Source: Eustoma russellianum
Taxonomy: Eukaryota > Streptophyta > Magnoliopsida > Gentianales > Gentianaceae
DNA length: 64,000 bases
NCBI GenBank assembly: GCA_036186865.1
Contig: AP025056.1
Coordinates: 25,466,786-25,530,785 of the forward strand
Reading direction: 5' to 3'
This document shows positions 47,801-58,721 of the stretch, piece by piece. The notes beneath the pieces are model-generated. The model had not been told where the DNA came from. It saw only the letters and a list, made by a program, of their open reading frames with translations, and did not search any database. How positions within the stretch are numbered: position 1 is the stretch's first letter; every line of letters begins with the position of its first letter. A program made the position numbers and the translations under genes.

Positions 47801-50523
47801 TCTTTGGAGATAAAATCAATTTGCTTTTTTCACAGGTTCCATGATGTTAGGGCTGGTAAAGAGCTGTATTGGCACAAAGTTCACAAGCCAATTTGGAGAT
47901 CTTATTGCTGTAAGTTTAAGATACGTGATTATTTTCTTTCTATCTCATGCTTACATGTGAGTGGAGCATTTTGTTCTTTCATAGTTTTCTTGTCTCAGTA
48001 GTTGAGAAAATTTGTGCGCTTGGCCCTGCACTTGACACAGGCTATAAGGCATTCTGCCCCTTAATGAATATTGTTATTTTTTTAAAATTTTTTAATAGCT
48101 TCTTTGCTGCTTAGTATGCGTATTTTTCTCTCAGTGAGCCTAAAGTGCATCGTGCTCTTTCTCTTGTGAATTGGACATGTGCATAATCTGCTTGTGATAA
48201 AGAAAAATCTGTTGTGGTTCCTTTTGCCATTTTTTTTTGGGACTTCTCTTTTTTTCTTTTCATCATGAACGCTTTTAGATATTGAAGTTGTATTTTTCAA
48301 AAACTCACACGACTAAGCAACAATAGAGCCTTTTGTTTGGATTTTCGTAAGTGGTTCTTTTCCCCCTCAGGCTGAATGTTTTCTGCCTTGAGGAACGAAA
48401 ACTCTTGATATTTGCTTTAGGATTTACCCTTCTCCAGGTGTGGCATTCGTTCTTGTTCCTGAGGCAAAGTTAATAAATTTTCTTCCTCCTTTGTCGCCGC
48501 AGAATGTCCTTCAACTTGTTGTATAGCGGTTGGCGTGATAGTTTTTCTTTTCTTTCTCTCCCCCTGGCCCCCTCCCCTTTCCCCCTTTCTACCTGGTTAT
48601 GTTTTGATTCCTCAAGCCTGAAGCACTTCTTTTATGCAATTTACATCCTGGTAGACCAACATAAGTTCCAAATGATGCTGGTTTGTGTTACTGTCAGAAG
48701 AACTATCTTTGAGGAACCTTTTTCATTGATTTCCAGGATTTGGCCATTGAAGCTACATCAACTGTTGGTGTAGATCTGGGACAAGGTTTGCGAGAAGTGG
48801 ATATCAAGAAATATATCAAGGTTGAGAAGGTTCCTGGTGGACAGTTGGAAGATTCTAAGGTCTTAAAAGGAGTTATGATTAACAAAGATGTTGTAGCTCC
48901 GGGTAAAATGAGGAGAAAGATTTTGAACCCACGTATTATCCTTCTTGATTGTCCATTGGAATACAAGAAAGGTGAGAGTCAGACTAATGCAGAATTGATG
49001 AGAGAAGAAGACTGGAGTGTATTGTTGAAAATGGAGGAAGAATATATTGAGAACCTGTGCGTGCAGATATTGAAGTTCAAACCAGATATAGTAATAACAG
49101 AAAAGGGCCTTAGTGACCTCACATGCCATTATCTGAGCAAGGCCGGCGTCTCTGCCATCAGAAGGTTAAGGAAAACTGACAATAACAGAATCGCAAAGGC
49201 ATGTGGGGCAGTTATTGTAAATAGACCTGATGAGTTACAGGAATCTGATGTTGGCACTGGAGCTGGCCTTTTCGAGGTCAAAAAAATAGGAGATGAGTTT
49301 TTTGCGTTTATTGTGGATTGCAAGGAACCAAAAGCATGCACTGTACTGCTAAGAGGTGCCAGCAAAGATTTGTTGAATGAAGTTGAAAGGAATTTACAGG
49401 TATGCTTTTTTTTTCCCCCGCAGTGTATGTTCATTCTCCAGTTATATATGCACTTTGAGTTATCTGACATGTTCTTTTACAGGATGCTATGTCTGTGGCA
49501 AGAAACATCATTAAGAATCCAAAACTTCTTCCTGGCGGTGGGGCAACAGAGCTGACTGTTTCTGCCTTGTTGAAGCAGAAGAGTTCATCTATTGAAGGAA
49601 TAGAAAAGGTTGATTGATTTTTTTTATGTGGGTTCTTACTATAGATTCTTTAACCAATGAAACTAATTATTCTAAGGCCACTGTTTTGACTAAAACTAGG
49701 CCTTGGCAACTTCGATTAACATCTTATATGGCACTGATGTTGTCAACAATGTTACTGCAGTGGCCTTATGAAGCTGCAGCAATTGCTTTTGAGGCTATAC
49801 CCCGAACTTTGGCACAGAATTGTGGGGTTAACGTCATTCGCACAATGACTGCGTTGCAAGGAAAGGTATGTTCCTTTTTAATCTTTTTAAGTGTTTTAAG
49901 AACGGTGATTTTGCTAATTCCAGTCTTAATTGATAATGGAGCTATCTCATATAAACAATTGGTGTTGTAGCATGCAAATGGTGAAAATGCGTGGGTTGGC
50001 ATAGATGGAAATACGGGTGAAATTACTGACATGAAAGAGAGAAAGGTATGTACATTTTTATGCTATGCCTTTTCCCTTGTTATTCTGGCTGCAACTGAAA
50101 TTGGGCAGGCATATCATAAGGCTTCTTAAAAGTGGTATCAAATAGCTGAGGTCACTCATGAGACACCCTTAATATATTTGGGCGGCATTGTTGTACCATT
50201 CCTTCATCGACTATCCTCCTTCCCCCCCCCCCTCTCTTTCAACATGTGGTGTGCTGAATGGCTAGTGAATGCATATTTCCTTGTTAGTCTTGCTGTTTTG
50301 AGTCACATGGACTGCTTTTGCAAATTTCTAGATCTGGGATTCATACACGGTGAAGGCACAGGCATTCAAGACCGCTATAGAAGCTGCTTGCATGCTCTTG
50401 AGAATTGATGATATTGTGAGTGGGATAAAGAAGCAGCAGGCTCCTGGAGCGGGATCAGCCCCGTCAAAGCCCAAAGTAGAAGAAGAAGGGGAAGCGGACA
50501 ATGAGGGGCTGATACCTGAATGA
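35882..50523 (+). CDS. CCT3: T-complex protein 1 subunit gamma (CCT3), 13 coding exons
   Basis: Subunit of the cytosolic CCT/TRiC chaperonin, which folds actin, tubulin and other proteins by ATP-driven closure. Exons: 35882-35906, 36156-36217, 38070-38142, 38343-38410, 38581-38650, 39256-39324, 39410-39481, 47836-47909, 48737-49399, 49483-49608, 49761-49865, 49971-50045, 50332-50523. Total 1674 nt, 557 residues, close to other plant CCT3s. The start MHAPVLVLKDSLKRESG fits the family. ATP-site motifs are LGPRSMLK (39-46), TNDGNAIL (58-65), GDGTT (90-94) and GGGATE (410-415); apical and equatorial blocks include YIKVEKVPGG, VNRPDELQESD and IDGNTGEITDM. Intron 4 uses a GC donor. Intron 7 is 8.35 kb and full of transposons. 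No coding break seen. CTCCTC repeats lie in the 5' UTR (about 35842-35864). Confidence 0.97.
36250..36870. repeat. Tandem duplication (about 350-bp period) in CCT3 intron 2
   Basis: The block from GGGCAAAATGAGAGTTGCAA to GAGTTCAGAACTTAATTA occurs at about 36255-36478 and again at about 36608-36823, with many small differences, including GTTCAGAACTGAGGT flanks after each copy. Confidence 0.85.
37605..37905. repeat. Second tandem duplication in CCT3 intron 2
   Basis: TTTTTGGAGTTATG-AGGTTA-TATAGGTAATGG through TTGAACAATTAGACCCTCTA occurs at about 37607-37740 and 37757-37899. The period is about 150 bp with moderate divergence. Confidence 0.85.
38411..38580 (+). other. CCT3 intron 4 with GC-AG splice sites
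   Basis: Exon 4 ends GCGAAG and the intron begins GCAAGC; the acceptor is TGCAG before TCGATG. GC is the known minor donor class and needs strong pairing around it, which AAG|GCAAG provides. No GT nearby would keep frame and the conserved HPAAK-SMIEL junction. Confidence 0.85.
41583..42260 (-). repeat. 3' LTR of gypsy element C
   Basis: 678 bp; aligns with 43737-44368 across AAAGACACGAAGAA, ACCTTGTTAGAC, GTTTATCCAC, TTGATTGAATTCAAA, TTTATTGATA and CCTATCTAATTTTCTTTATAAATATC blocks. Confidence 0.88.
42194..42502 (-). pseudogene. Gypsy C pol C-terminal tail
   Basis: RPVFDPEGYDSRTNPFEDEGNDAGH is the usual last segment of many plant gypsy polyproteins (DSRTNPFEEGEDD type), ending in the 3' LTR. 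Only this tail of pol is left. Confidence 0.6.
42661..42945 (-). pseudogene. Gypsy C gag fragment
   Basis: The reading KEYYHEFMSLIKVQTVV, SSFICGLNPKIYECL and LEDMVYWAKAFESKQ matches the C-terminal half of the plant Retrotrans_gag domain (the YxxEFxxL, FIxGLxxxI and AxxxE landmarks). It is a short remnant between the LTRs. Confidence 0.7.
43725..43736 (-). promoter_or_regulatory. Primer binding site of gypsy C
   Basis: The minus strand reads TGGTATCGAAGC right after the 5' LTR, two changes from the initiator tRNA-Met site TGGTATCAGAGC. Confidence 0.7.
43737..44368 (-). repeat. 5' LTR of gypsy element C
   Basis: 632 bp direct repeat of 41583-42260 with clear divergence, followed by the GAATG target duplicate. 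Confidence 0.88.
44754..46760. mobile_element. LTR-like relic related to the 2530-5597 insertion
   Basis: Starts TGTTCGATCGTAACACCTGC, then AAGGAGGATGAATATTGG. It keeps the CACCAAGAGTTATCCTAATTCGGT...CCAAGGAACACCTTTCTTTGG segment seen in altered form at about 3195-3275. This points to a member of the same broad SIRE-like LTR family. The right end is uncertain, and no coding region or target duplication was found. Confidence 0.45.
46955..47265. repeat. LTR relic with ATCGATCGAT palindromes
   Basis: Carries ACATCGATATATCGATGT, AACATCGATCGATCAATGT, ATACATCGATCGAATTACGT and repeated 'gagagatcgatgtc' half-sites. The spacer GATGTCTCACAGTAAGGTTC occurs almost identically in copia A LTRs (about 1465 and 7560). 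Confidence 0.65.
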
Positions 50524-51359
50524 GGAGGTACGACTTAAATGGAAAGAATTAAACCGCAGTAGTGCTGTGCCGAGTTCACCTTTTGTTGAATAGGCGACTT
50601 TTATTAGGCTGGTGAAGAGTCCTAACGCTCTCATTTTTGTAAGCTGACGGCACGATTGCTCATGAACATCCTCGTGCTGTGATGATTGTAATGTTTATTC
50701 TTGTCACAATTTCTCCCTTTTCCTGTTGAACTTGTCATCTAGTGAAGCTTAGGGGACCTTTGCTTATTAAAGGGTATTGTTTTCCGCAGTTTCTTACGCT
50801 AATGTTTCTGACAGTGGGTGTCATATTTGTATCTCAAGTGCTGTTTCCAAGTGGTACTTTGTGTTCTATGGTTAAGGGTATATGTTGATATTGTATGATG
50901 ACTAATCTTTGCTGATTTATGACAAGATTTCATTACAATCATACTCTTGAAAGACGTTTTGGTTCATCTTTGTTGTAAAAAAAAATGTGACCTTCTGAAA
51001 CTGCACAAGGGTCCAATACTGGGGGGCTATAGGTGAAAAGCTCAATGTTTTACCATGTAGTATTATTTGTTCAGTTTTCTGACGTCCAATCTAAACAATC
51101 TGTTGTTTAACCAGTTGCGGGGAGCATCAAGAATGTGGATGAACGTTCATTACCTTTGGTCATACATTTAAGGATCGAAATTTTGTCCCTTGGTGTGAAC
51201 CGTGAATGTTGGTCAACCTGCAAAATGATTGGTTTTTTCTTTTTAAGCAATTTCAAACTTCGAAATGATAAGATAATAGTCTTTCAACCTTGAGAAATGA
51301 TAGGTTGAGTGTTTTTCTTATCCCAGAAATGTGGAATGTAAATTTCAACGTAACCTCAA
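50524..51359. other. CCT3 3' UTR and flank
   Basis: Follows the TGA at 50521-50523. No AATAAA is evident; ATTAAA occurs at about 50766. No other feature is recognised. Confidence 0.45.
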
Positions 51360-51509
51360 GCGAATCTTAGGTTGTAAGTTCAAGGGTTGGGATTCCGTGA
51401 CGCTACCTCTTTCCAGCAAGTGCATAGTGTGGGAGCTTCTTGGCTTGTAGGCTTGCCTGTAGTGCTGGGGCTCCTTACTGGTTGGGGTTCAAACTTTTTT
51501 CGAGAAAGA
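51360..51509 (+). mobile_element. tRNA-derived SINE, degraded copy
   Basis: Its part TTCCAGCAAGTGCATAGTGTGGGAGCTTCTTGGCTTGTAGGCTTGCCTGTAGTGCTGGGGCTCCTTACTGGTTGGGGTTCAAACTTTTTT matches the body of the SINEs at 51775 and 57092 but skips their middle. A B-box-like TAAGTTCAAGGGT precedes it. Confidence 0.7.
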
Positions 51510-51759
51510 ACTAACAACAAAAAAAAGCTACTGCTAGGTCTGACCGTGTGAATATTCACATTTGGGCTCTAATGTCAAAACCTTTACACGTTCTCAGAAA
51601 ATGGTCACTATATCTTATGATGCATCCACATTTTCTAGTCTAATTGCACTTTTCCTATATGCATTCTAATTTTACCCACTAGGTCAATTAGAAACAACAT
51701 GTGCATTTATTTCTTGAGTTGTATCTATGATCGTCAGCCACCTGTTTCGCATATGACAT

Positions 51760-52074
51760 AATTCAATAATTTTGTCTCCAGGACATAGTCCAACTGGTTC
51801 TGGACAGGGGTTCTCGAAAGAGAGGTCGGAAGTTTAATTCTTGTCAAAGGCAAGAAAGTCCCTTCCCAGCAAGTGCATAGTGTGAGAGCTTCTTGGCATG
51901 TAGGCTTACCTGCAGTGCTGGGTGCTCCGAATGCAGACAATTGTGTAAATGACCAAACTCCTCCTAGCGGGCTGTTGGGTACCTGATTCACCTTCCTACA
52001 CTACCTTTGGGACTGGATATAGCAGAGACCTTTATTGGTTGGGGTTCAACCTTTTTTTTAATTCAATAATTTTG
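51760..52074 (+). mobile_element. tRNA-derived SINE with 15-bp target duplication
   Basis: AATTCAATAATTTTG flanks it at 51760-51774 and 52060-52074. The body starts TCTCCAGGACATAG; an A-box-like TAGTCCAACTGG and a B-box-like GGTCGGAAGTTTAATTC follow at Pol III spacing, and it ends in CCTTTTTTT. The short T-tail and tRNA-related head fit plant Au-type SINEs. Confidence 0.88.
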
Positions 52075-52079
52075 AAATT

Positions 52080-53395
52080 TCCAATCAAGATAGAAAGAAA
52101 ACTCAAGGCCTTGAAGTGCATGGAAGAGACGCAGTAAAAGAAGAAAGAGCGACGGAGAGGCCGTAGGGACAATAGTTCAGTGGAAAAATGCTGTGGCGGG
52201 AAGTTTTAAAAAGCTACCAATGAATGTTTAATTTACCGCGTGGAGATCCGAATTCTATTGTCAGCTCAGTTGTTACTAAGAAAGGTTTGAAAATTCAGGC
52301 CCCTTGTGGGTGATAATTATCAATTGACCCACTATGTCAATTTACATTATCACAAAATTAAAATTCGTCTTGGTAGTATTCGGCACAAGAAAGGGAATTT
52401 TGATAACCTTTCCTTGTGTCGAAAGAATAATGATTCCTTGAAAAACAGGATCAAGAATCCTTACTCTTGTTTTCTATTTTTCTATATATTTTTCTATTTG
52501 TTAAGAGATTATAAGTATAAGAAGTATTGTACAAATAAAAAAACAACAGAAAGATTAATTAAAAATTACTCAAACTATTCTTCTGCTTAACCCTTTATTA
52601 TTGTAAGACTTTGTGAAATTGCAACACTAGGTTGATATCTTAAGGATTGGAGTGGATACCACTAGTGTTTCTCCCCGTTTGTCTAAAACAAGACCATTTT
52701 TGGTTGTTGTCTAGGACATTCATTTGGGAAGGAAAATAAATGGACACATATTTTAAATACTCACTAGATACATCACAACATCAAGAGCAAAATGATAGGG
52801 AAAACGGGCTCAATATCAATCAAAATTGGTATGAACAAACTTTTTGACAGTGTGGAATGGATGTTATGAAATCAATTGAACTCTGTATTTGCACTGTTTC
52901 ATACCATCCCTATAATCATTATACTAAACAAGAAGAACCAAAATAAAACTCTATATCAAATGGAAGGAACTATGCACTTGTATAGATTAGAACCAAGACT
53001 TTTTAGTCTTGGAGTTTCAGCTCTAACACTTTGAGATGGGTCCATTACCATAAAATAGGTCTCATTGGTTGCACAATTGTTGTTGACTTGTCACGAGTTA
53101 CTCCTTCCGTTCTAAAAATATTGTCATAGTTTCTAAATTGCTTTCACACAAAAATATTGTCTAAATTCAAAAATTAATAATATTTAGCTATGCTCTCAGA
53201 TTAAGATATTGTATAAACTCGACCAGGGCCAGCAGTCAAGAGTCAATAGGTTCGGTCAAGTTCAGCCGGGGACTGATTTACTGTATATAAATATATAAAC
53301 ACACACACACACAGATGCATCAATAATTGAGAGCTAGTAGATTGGTCCAAAATCAAATATACATCTTACATATCGTTGATTACATATTGATGCAT
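52080..53395. other. Non-coding intergenic DNA
   Basis: No gene supported. A Stowaway-like start (ACTCCTTCCGTTCTAAAAATATTGTC) lies at about 53099-53125 without a visible partner end. A short (CA)n is at 53300-53312. Confidence 0.45.
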
Positions 53396-53399
53396 GTTC

Positions 53400-54855
53400 C
53401 TAATGAACCATCCACAATTCTATTCATTATCCTCCTCAAAAACAACATAAGCAACAAAAAACATGGTCAGCTGCATCAACCGCAACAACAATCAATAATT
53501 TCTCACTTGCTTGCGATACAAATGTGTAACGTCAATTGATATCATCTGACGAAAATGTTGAAACCCAAGAATCGACGGTTTGAATGTCCAAAAAACTGCA
53601 CCAATCACCTACATATAAAAAGTGCTCAATTTCTGATCATGCCTCTGCCGGACTATGGTTCTCTCGTTTAATGCCTCAAGGCAGCCATGTAACAGGACAA
53701 CTCAGAAATATTTGAGTCTATCACCATGCACCATTTTCATTGCCACCTTTTTCTCTCCCATGCTTTCTTGTAGTTGATATCAAATTCAAGCTCTTCTTAT
53801 GGATTCCCGAACATCTCGAGTTTTGAAGTTCATATTCTCCTAATGCCTTCTCTAATCATTCTTCCAAATATATTTGAATCGACGTTCATGTGATTTGCTG
53901 TGATGTTCGTATTCATGTAGCTATGGCGTTCATGAAATATGTCAATCTCCAAATAATTAAGCGTTTGTCTCATTCTTGATCGAAGACGCATTGACACTTT
54001 TAAGTCTTTTAGTTTGCACACCTGACATACCAATATTACGGCGAACTAGCTGCCACTCTATAGATTTAGTTACGCTTCGCGGACCATAACTGCTCAACAT
54101 GTTTCATCATATCTTTGATTTTAAACAACATATTCAACTCTAATTGGTCTGGTCTACTCTCCTTCAGTAGATGTTTTCTAAGCATGACCATGAACTACCA
54201 TGTGTTCGGGCTATCCATAATCTTTAGAAATGGAATGTTTGTGTCCAATGAGGTGTTTCTGGCTTATACACCTCTAGTTCGTAGCCCCACCCTTCAAAGT
54301 CATCTAAATGCTCTTCTTCATCGCATCGTCCTCCTCATCGTATTCGTCGTAGTCGTCGTCGTTTTCTCAATCCTCTGTATCTGGTGGAATTTCCACAGGC
54401 GTATGTGACGAGCTACACCCTCATTCGTTAATCCTAGGCGCCCCCACAATGTCAACGTAATAGGCTTGTGAATCTTCACAACTGATATCACAAATGTTTG
54501 TTAGATTTATTGTGGACACATCACGAACGCTCACGTGAATCTCCACAGACGGAATATTTGGACAACGCATCGGGATGTCCAAAACTGACTCAAGATCTTT
54601 ATCATCTAAAATACGAGAATCAATGAAAATTTATCCCTCCGCATCTGTAGAACAAGGAAAACGACAACCAGTGCAATCACTTCCACATCTACATCCAATT
54701 CGGTGCCTTGTTTTAACTTATTGGACAAACTGTGAGTATGATATGCTACGCGGAACATTCATCAATTTAATTGCATTATTATACAACTCCATTCATAATT
54801 GCACCATTTTACCTCTGAAATACAAAGATATTTGAATATTTGAAGATGTCATTTT
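53400..54855 (-). pseudogene. MULE (Mutator-like) transposase relic
   Basis: Reading leftwards from 54855: MTSSNIQISLYFRGKMV, then NAIKLMNVPRSISYSQFV, and DDKDLESVLDIPMRCPNIPSVEIHV. Farther left come FDFNYKKAWEKKVAMKMVHGD, CLEALNERTIV, and AVFWTFKPSILGFQHFRQMISIDVTHLYRKQ. The last block is the hallmark MULE core, where ISIDVTHL contains the first catalytic aspartate. Stops and frame changes are frequent and the C-terminal half is missing. In live elements this is the DDE transposase of MuDR-type DNA transposons. No terminal inverted repeats were found. Confidence 0.78.
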
Positions 54856-55135
54856 ATCTGAAAATAAATGCAAAATATTTTATTGATTATAAAATGAGAT
54901 GTTTTTATATAAAATATGGACGTGCACACCCCAGTTGTATCACCATGGTTATGAAACAAAAGTGGTGCGCATTACAGTTTTAGTACAATCGTAGTATGTC
55001 TACGATCAAAGTAATTGCACTACCGTTTTGTCAAAACCGTTGTATAATAATAACATAGCTTTAACAAAAATGTATATAATACATATAACATTAGTTTTAA
55101 AAACTACAATAATTATAAATCTTTTATTAAAACGG

Positions 55136-55179
<44 letters not shown>
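55136..55179. repeat. (TA)n microsatellite
   Basis: About 22 TA units without interruption. Confidence 0.9.
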
Positions 55180-55183
<4 letters not shown>

Positions 55184-55975
55184 TTCTTTAGTTCTTCGTA
55201 TCATCCTGTCAACCACGTGAAAATGTGTAATGGAAATTCACGTATTCCTATACAATATGGAGGGACAGGCACCTGCGTTGACTAAACACCTTTACTGTCT
55301 TCTTTTGAAAGCAAACGTTATTTTTCTGGGTTTAGATCTTCTCACCGCAACTCCCTCACCGCACGCGTCACCGCGTAATACGTGGCAGCTGAAAGGAGTG
55401 GTAATGCTGGATGAGAGTTACCCCCGTCTAGCCTCACTACCCCTCTCTGCTGTTACGTGTCACGTGATGAGGAGTGTGATGAGTCACTGCGCGGTGAGGT
55501 GATCCCATCCGTATTTTTCTATCTTTCTTGGTACTGCTATTTTCTTCACATGTGGTCTCTGACCTCCAAATCGCATCCCACCTCTTTGCATTATTGGTTG
55601 CCGCTACTAAATTAAATTATTACCGTCTTCAGTTTTCGTTCTTTATTTATTTTTATCTTTAAATTTGTATTTCTAAAAGACAATTAATATGTACACTACA
55701 TTTGCAAAATCTTTCTCCAACAAAAACTATGACTTGCCTTTCTTATGCACCTTCTCGATAAAACTTTTTTCTAGAAAATAATTTTAAACTAAAAGTTTGC
55801 CATACAATAGATAACTAATGTACCTCTAAGGAAGGAGATAATTACTTTCTAGAAAAAGAAAGGACGTGTTCTCATTTCTTTTGTTTCTTGATAAGATAAA
55901 TGGGTTTATTTAAACCATTCATATGCTCATTCCATTTGTTTGTTTCTACTTCGAATGTAGTCAAAGTCACACACT

Positions 55976-56165
55976 CTTCCTTAACTTTGGAATATGATGA
56001 AATAAAACAAAATGACTTAATAAATTAGCTGCGCTTCTTATAATATGAAGTAGCAGTTGTAATTTTCGTTATAGATCGTCGAGAAACAACCTCTTTGTGT
56101 TTCTAACACATAGGTATGGTCGCATACATCCGACCTCCCATATCCCACTATAGATAGAAGCCTCT
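55976..56165 (+). repeat. Dispersed repeat, second family, copy 2
   Basis: Same orientation and block order as 14303-14510, with roughly one substitution in six positions by eye and a few small indels. Confidence 0.65.
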
Positions 56166-56389
56166 AAATCAATATGGATATTGTTGTTGTTTTATGCTCA
56201 TTTCTTTATTTCTTCATAAGATACATGGGTTTATTGATACCACTCGCCCCCTCCAATCTCCAACGGTTTTTTTTTGGGGTCTCTAAGACTTGTGCATCTC
56301 TTTTTAAATCATTTTACATATTTCAATAGCATGTCGTAATATCTCTTGATAACAAGTGTATCATTTCATAAATTCTGATATCTCATGTA

Positions 56390-56590
56390 ACATTTACGTT
56401 TCCTTTTAACTAGTTTTATTGTTTCTTTGATAGTATTTAATGATAGATCTGAAAAATGTTTTCTCATCCGTCCTTAAAATATCTTCATTCTCATTTAACA
56501 TTTACGTTTCCTTTTTTACTAGTTTTATTGTTTCTTTAATAGTATTTAATGATAGATCTGAAAAACGTTTTCTCATCCGTCTTAAAAATA
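56390..56590. repeat. Tandem duplication, period about 107 bp
   Basis: CATTTACGTTTCCTTTT...ACTAGTTTTATTGTTTCTTT-ATAGTATTTAATGATAGATCTGAAAAA-GTTTTCTCATCCGTC occurs at about 56390-56473 and 56497-56581 with only a few changes. Confidence 0.88.
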
Positions 56591-57073
56591 TAGTCAATGT
56601 TGATTTTTTTCTGTAATTTATTTTAAATATAAAAAATGTCAAATATAATATTTTTTTTGGATGGCCAGAGAATAGAAGAAAACCATGATAGTGGAAAAGA
56701 TTTTAGTTCATTTGGATATAACGCTGATGTTTATTCATTTCAAATGTTCCAGTATATGTTACTTTGGCCTTTTAGCATATATCGCGGAAATGTTTATATG
56801 CATATATATGCTCTTTCCTTTACAATGTTTTGTACATAATAATTGTTGTATTATTTTGTCTAAATTATTAGTGTATTTTTTCATTTCTAAGTCCTAATTC
56901 CATGTTTTTGACAAAGTTCACAGAATATTTTCCTTGTAATTAAAGTTACACCAGACCACCTATCGATATGTAGCAAGTGTAGCAAAGCAAACCCTCAAGC
57001 GCATAGTGTAGTGGTAAAATCCGTGATTTTTGAGGTATAATGCCTTAGCAAACTAAGCCTTCATAGTCTAGTA

Positions 57074-57362
57074 GCAAAACCTTTAGTATTTCCAGGACAT
57101 AGCTCAACTGGTTCCGGACATGAGTTCTCGAAATAGAGGTCATGAGTTCAATTTTTGCCAAAATCAAGAAAGGCCCTTCCCATCAAGTGCATAATGTGTG
57201 AGGTTCTTGGCCTGTAGGCTTGCCTGCAGTGCTGAGGGCTCCTTATACAGACTACTGTCTAAATGACCAAGCTCTTGCTAGCGGGCCGTTGGATACCTGA
57301 TTTACCTTCCTACACTACCTGTGGGACTGAGTGTGCCAGGGATTGCAAAACCTTTAGTATTT
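57074..57362 (+). mobile_element. tRNA-derived SINE with 18-bp target duplication
   Basis: GCAAAACCTTTAGTATTT is found perfectly at 57074-57091 and 57345-57362. The body (57092-57344) has an A box TAGCTCAACTGG and a B box GGTCATGAGTTCAAT. It is colinear with 51775-52059 (AAGAAAG-CCCTTCCCA-CAAGTGCATA, GGCTTGCCTGCAGTGCTG, CTAGCGGGC-GTTGG-TACCTGATT). The 3' T-tail is not evident in this copy. Confidence 0.92.
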
Positions 57363-57672
57363 GAGGTGTAATATTCCTAATGTAATGACGAAGGTTTGGT
57401 CCTACTAGCTAGAAGCGTACTTGCATAGAGTGTCCTTTAGGTAAGTTTTTATAAATTGGCATGCTAATGGAATAGAGTAGAGCTCTAACTCACTGTGGAT
57501 TTTGCCGTTGACCTCTTATAACTAAAACACATCTTCCCATTTCTCTCCAATGTAACAGGATTTTTGGTTAGTTTGGACGAAGTTCACTCAGATAAGTCAA
57601 AAGTTCCGGAGGCTTACTCGTTACACCAACAGTAACAGAGTAACATTAAATTACATATTGCTTATTGAGCAT

Positions 57673-57797
<125 letters not shown>

Positions 57798-58435
57798 AGG
57801 TCCGTAATGCACTCTAGAGGGGGGGGTGAATAGAGTGTTTGGGCCTTTTGCGGAATTTTCTCGTTTGCTCAACTCAAAAAGGATATTCAAAATCAGGCAA
57901 GAATGAGAGATGAGAAGTAGTGAATGAGTACACCGGATATAGAGTGGTTCGAATCGTAAATGATTCTACTCCACTACCACTTTGTTTCCAAAGTGGATTT
58001 TCAACAACTACTCTTCTTATTATGAACAATAAGAACAACCACAACAACACTTACACTAACACTTTAGTGTAAGCAACAACAACAGCAACTTCTTGCACAA
58101 AACACACTTGTGCAACTACAGCAACTACAGCTCTTAGCAATAACAACTTCTTGCTACCTCACAACTTCAACAAAAGTTCCCTCAAGAACTTCTCACAGTG
58201 GGTTGAAGAAATATAATAAGGTTCACACTTTCTCACGAGTCTAAGCACAAGCAAGAGATCAAATATTTATGGTTCCTCTTGTGCTTGACTCTCTTTCTCT
58301 CAATATACAATAATGAAGATCAAAGAAAAGCTAGACAAGCATTAAACAAATTTACAAGTATGAGAGAAATATACAACAATGAAAAATGAAGCTAGATGAT
58401 GTTGAAAGTGTGTGTTTGCTCCATCCAAGCCTCCT

Positions 58436-58444
58436 CTATTTATA
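58436..58444 (-). promoter_or_regulatory. TATA box in SIRE-like LTR
   Basis: The minus strand reads TATAAATAG, about 280 bp downstream of the palindrome array in the direction of transcription, a normal U3 arrangement. Confidence 0.5.
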
Positions 58445-58721
58445 GATGAAGTTCACCACGTTTTTGAGGCTCTCCACCAAGTCTTCATCTTCAAAAATGT
58501 CAAGATAGTGCCCAAATAGTCGTTAGCCACCCTATGGAGTGATTTGATCTTGGATAGCCACCCTAGAGAATCTTAGACATGGTTAAAATAGTCAAGGAAG
58601 CATGTAATAGGTTGGGTTAAAGTCCACAAGAATTTTGAGCAAGATTGGAAAGAGAAAACATCATAAATCTCCCTTGGATTTTGTTCCAGCGTTCAGAAAA
58701 TTTGAACTCTGGGGGGGGGGG

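Larger units (their letters stand above)
39482..47835 (+). other. CCT3 intron 7, 8.35 kb, transposon-filled
   Basis: Donor GTAAGC after GATC of exon 7 and acceptor CACAG before GTTCC of exon 8. From left to right it holds an L1 fragment, a small gypsy element inside that L1, a SIRE-like LTR relic, and an LTR relic with ATCGATCGAT palindromes. Most other CCT3 introns are between about 80 bp and 1.9 kb. Confidence 0.88.
54860..57073. other. Non-coding intergenic DNA with repeats
   Basis: Contains a TA microsatellite (55136-55179), a GC-richer stretch (about 55340-55500), copy 2 of a dispersed repeat (55976-56165), and a 107-bp tandem duplication (56390-56590). No gene is supported. Confidence 0.5.

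Noticed and set aside
53099..53190. Stowaway MITE
   Set aside because: Only one terminus-like sequence (CTCCTTCCGTTC) is visible; no inverted partner or TA duplication found.
57001..57045. tRNA-like stretch GCGCATAGTGTAGTGGTAAAATCCG
   Set aside because: Resembles a tRNA 5' arm, but no complete cloverleaf or B box at proper spacing; probably another SINE head.
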